A DNA stretch of 64,000 nt from Nectonema munidae. Its lineage: Eukaryota; Nematomorpha; Nectonematoida; Nectonematidae. Under the pieces are notes generated by a model that had not been told where the DNA came from, did no database searches, and saw nothing but the letters and a program-made list of their open reading frames with translations. A program made the position numbers and the translations under genes. Every line of letters starts with the position of its first letter. Position 1 is the first letter of the stretch. Shown here piece after piece: positions 62,630-64,000 of the stretch. The stretch is from positions 558,001 through 622,000 of the forward strand of contig JAUIRK010000908.1 of assembly GCA_030549495.1 (NCBI GenBank). Reading direction: 5' to 3'.

Positions 62630-64000
62630 ATTTTAAGTCACTCATAATAACATTGATCTTGAAGATACGCCAATAATCATACAGCCTCCTCTTGAAAGCG
62701 CTGACACTTTTTCTGATCAAGATTCCGAAGTTGAAGATGGAAAAGATATGCCTGCTGATTTAAATCATACCAGGCCGCGTCTTTAGAGAAGCCTTGGAGT
62801 AGAATAAGGATAAAGGAAAAAGCAAATGGAAAAAACTTCTTAACACAAATTTTGAAAGCATTATTTCTTTCAACGAAAAATCTAGAATACTGAATTTAAA
62901 CGACGTTTCTAAAGATTTTAAATCTTCACATGAGTAGCTTAGAATTTCTTTGAATGATGTTTCCTTGAATTTGATTTTGCATGAATCTAAAATTTACGGG
63001 GAACAAAATAATTTCAATACTCTTTTATCTTTTGACTCTGTTTTGTCTTTTATAGGTGTGCTATATTTGTTGGGTTGTGTTAAATTGCCCCAACGACCTT
63101 TTTTGGGGAAATGAACCCGTTGAATTCAATAATGCTGTTTCAAATGCTATTCGTCGCGATGATTTTGATAGTATACTTAGAACCCTACATTTTGCTGATA
63201 GCCAAGTTACCCCTAGCAATGATAGATTATATAAAATATATTCAAACATTTGAATGCTGTTAGTAAAATTTTTAGTTTTCCTGAAAAAATGAGCATCGAT
63301 GAGACTATTATTCCTAATTTTGGGGCATTTCCTTTTAAACAATTTATAAGAGCTAAGCCTATACGATGGCTATAAGGTTTTGACTTTATGCTCTAGTGTT
63401 GGTATTTACCTGCATAGTATTCCTTATATCGGAAAAAGTACTCAAACTTGTCATTCAAAATTAGGCCAAGGTGCAGATGTGGTTTTACCCTTTTGTCAAA
63501 AGAGAAATTTATATGAAGTCTGTAAAATTTATTATGATAACTTTTTTGGTAGACCTAAATTATATGATGAAATAGAAATAGGTTTTACTATCACGGTGCG
63601 TGAAAATCGGAGCTCCCTTGCTATCAGATAAAGGTATGGCAAAAAAAGTCAGAGGAGAAACAGATGCTTCATACCAAATAAATAAATTAATTGTTTTATG
63701 GAATGATAATAAACCGGTTACAGTTATTTCAAATGTATTTGGATTAGAACCAACTTCATATGTTTAAAAGATTGTGTCGTGAAAGTAAAAAAAAGGAAAC
63801 ACGTATATATTCCTATATGTATAGAAGAATTCAATAATTACATGGGATGTGGTGATATATTTGACAAAAATACCTTTGCATACAGGATTAGGATAAGATA
63901 TAAAAAATTGCGATAGCCATACTTTTCTTGGACTCTGTCTGTTTTGATGAATAGTGCAAGGAAATTGTATACAAGAGTCAATGACAAAAATTTGAAACGA
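62630..64000 (+). pseudogene. piggyBac 5 transposase, broken, runs off the window
   Basis: Acidic N-terminus (NNIDLEDTPIIIQPPLESAD then TFSDQDSEVEDGKDMPADLN), then NDLFWGNEPVEFNNAVSNAI then RRDDFDSILRTLHFAD (63100-63225). MSIDETIIPNFGAFPFKQFI (63290 on, first aspartate) is followed by RAKPIRW, TCHSKLGQGADVVLPFCQ, KIYYDNFFGRPKLYDEIE (second aspartate), INKLIVLWNDNKPVTVISN (third aspartate region) and YMGCGDIFDKN. All three catalytic aspartate contexts are visible. Several stops and at least two frame changes. This is a PGBD-like lineage different from piggyBac 1. Confidence 0.85.

Overview
The window is AT-rich animal nuclear DNA: short GT-AG introns, long TE-filled introns, no operons and a very dense load of DNA transposons. 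The mix of hAT, piggyBac, Tigger, Merlin, tRNA-derived SINEs and jockey/CR1-type LINEs, and the style of the host proteins, suggest an arthropod. A parasitic copepod such as a sea louse would fit, but that is an inference from memory that no single feature here proves.

Three host genes can be read, all on the minus strand. (1) An NDRG-family gene runs from a start codon at 25269 to a stop at 2435. Eight exons are recognised and their splice phases agree wherever the joined exons are adjacent; at least one middle exon was not found. Its introns hold most of the mobile elements of the first 25 kb. (2) A small two-exon glutaredoxin (51235 to 49758, 113 aa) has a CPHC active site. (3) A single-exon, membrane-anchored short-chain dehydrogenase-like protein (61688 to 60624, 354 aa) has lost several expected catalytic residues. 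A fourth, uncertain host candidate lies at 34435-34826 (+).

Layout. 1-1.2 kb: LINE 3' piece. 2.4-25.3 kb: NDRG, with intronic hAT (5063-6774, inside a SINE), foldback element (7814-8569), LINE endonuclease piece, hAT MITEs, piggyBac MITEs, a mariner-like remnant, piggyBac 1 (16.4-17.5 kb) and a ZMYM1-type hAT (21552-23710). 25.3-30.3 kb: mostly empty, with one piggyBac MITE and a strong hairpin. 30.3-47 kb: piggyBac 2, a Merlin/ISXO2 element, an intron-bearing hAT, piggyBac 3, a 105-bp minisatellite, a hAT with A/T-rich subterminal arrays, and piggyBac 4. 48-52 kb: hAT and Tigger remnants around the glutaredoxin gene. 52.9-60.4 kb: nested zone of SINEs, a Tigger derivative, hAT pieces, a minus-strand LINE, a second foldback element and paired piggyBac MITEs. 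60.6-64 kb: the dehydrogenase gene and piggyBac 5, which runs off the end.

The best-supported structural results rest on target-site duplications (TSDs) read directly: exact 8-bp copies around the hATs or hAT MITEs at 21552-23710, 23789-24087, 41981-43286 and 57896-58096; a 7/8 copy around the hAT at 5063-6774; exact 8-bp copies around both foldback elements; and TTAA around most piggyBac MITEs. All recognised transposases are broken or truncated. The least familiar item is the foldback family whose terminal inverted repeats (TIRs) are built of short tandem repeats, seen twice (7814-8569 and 57034-57398).
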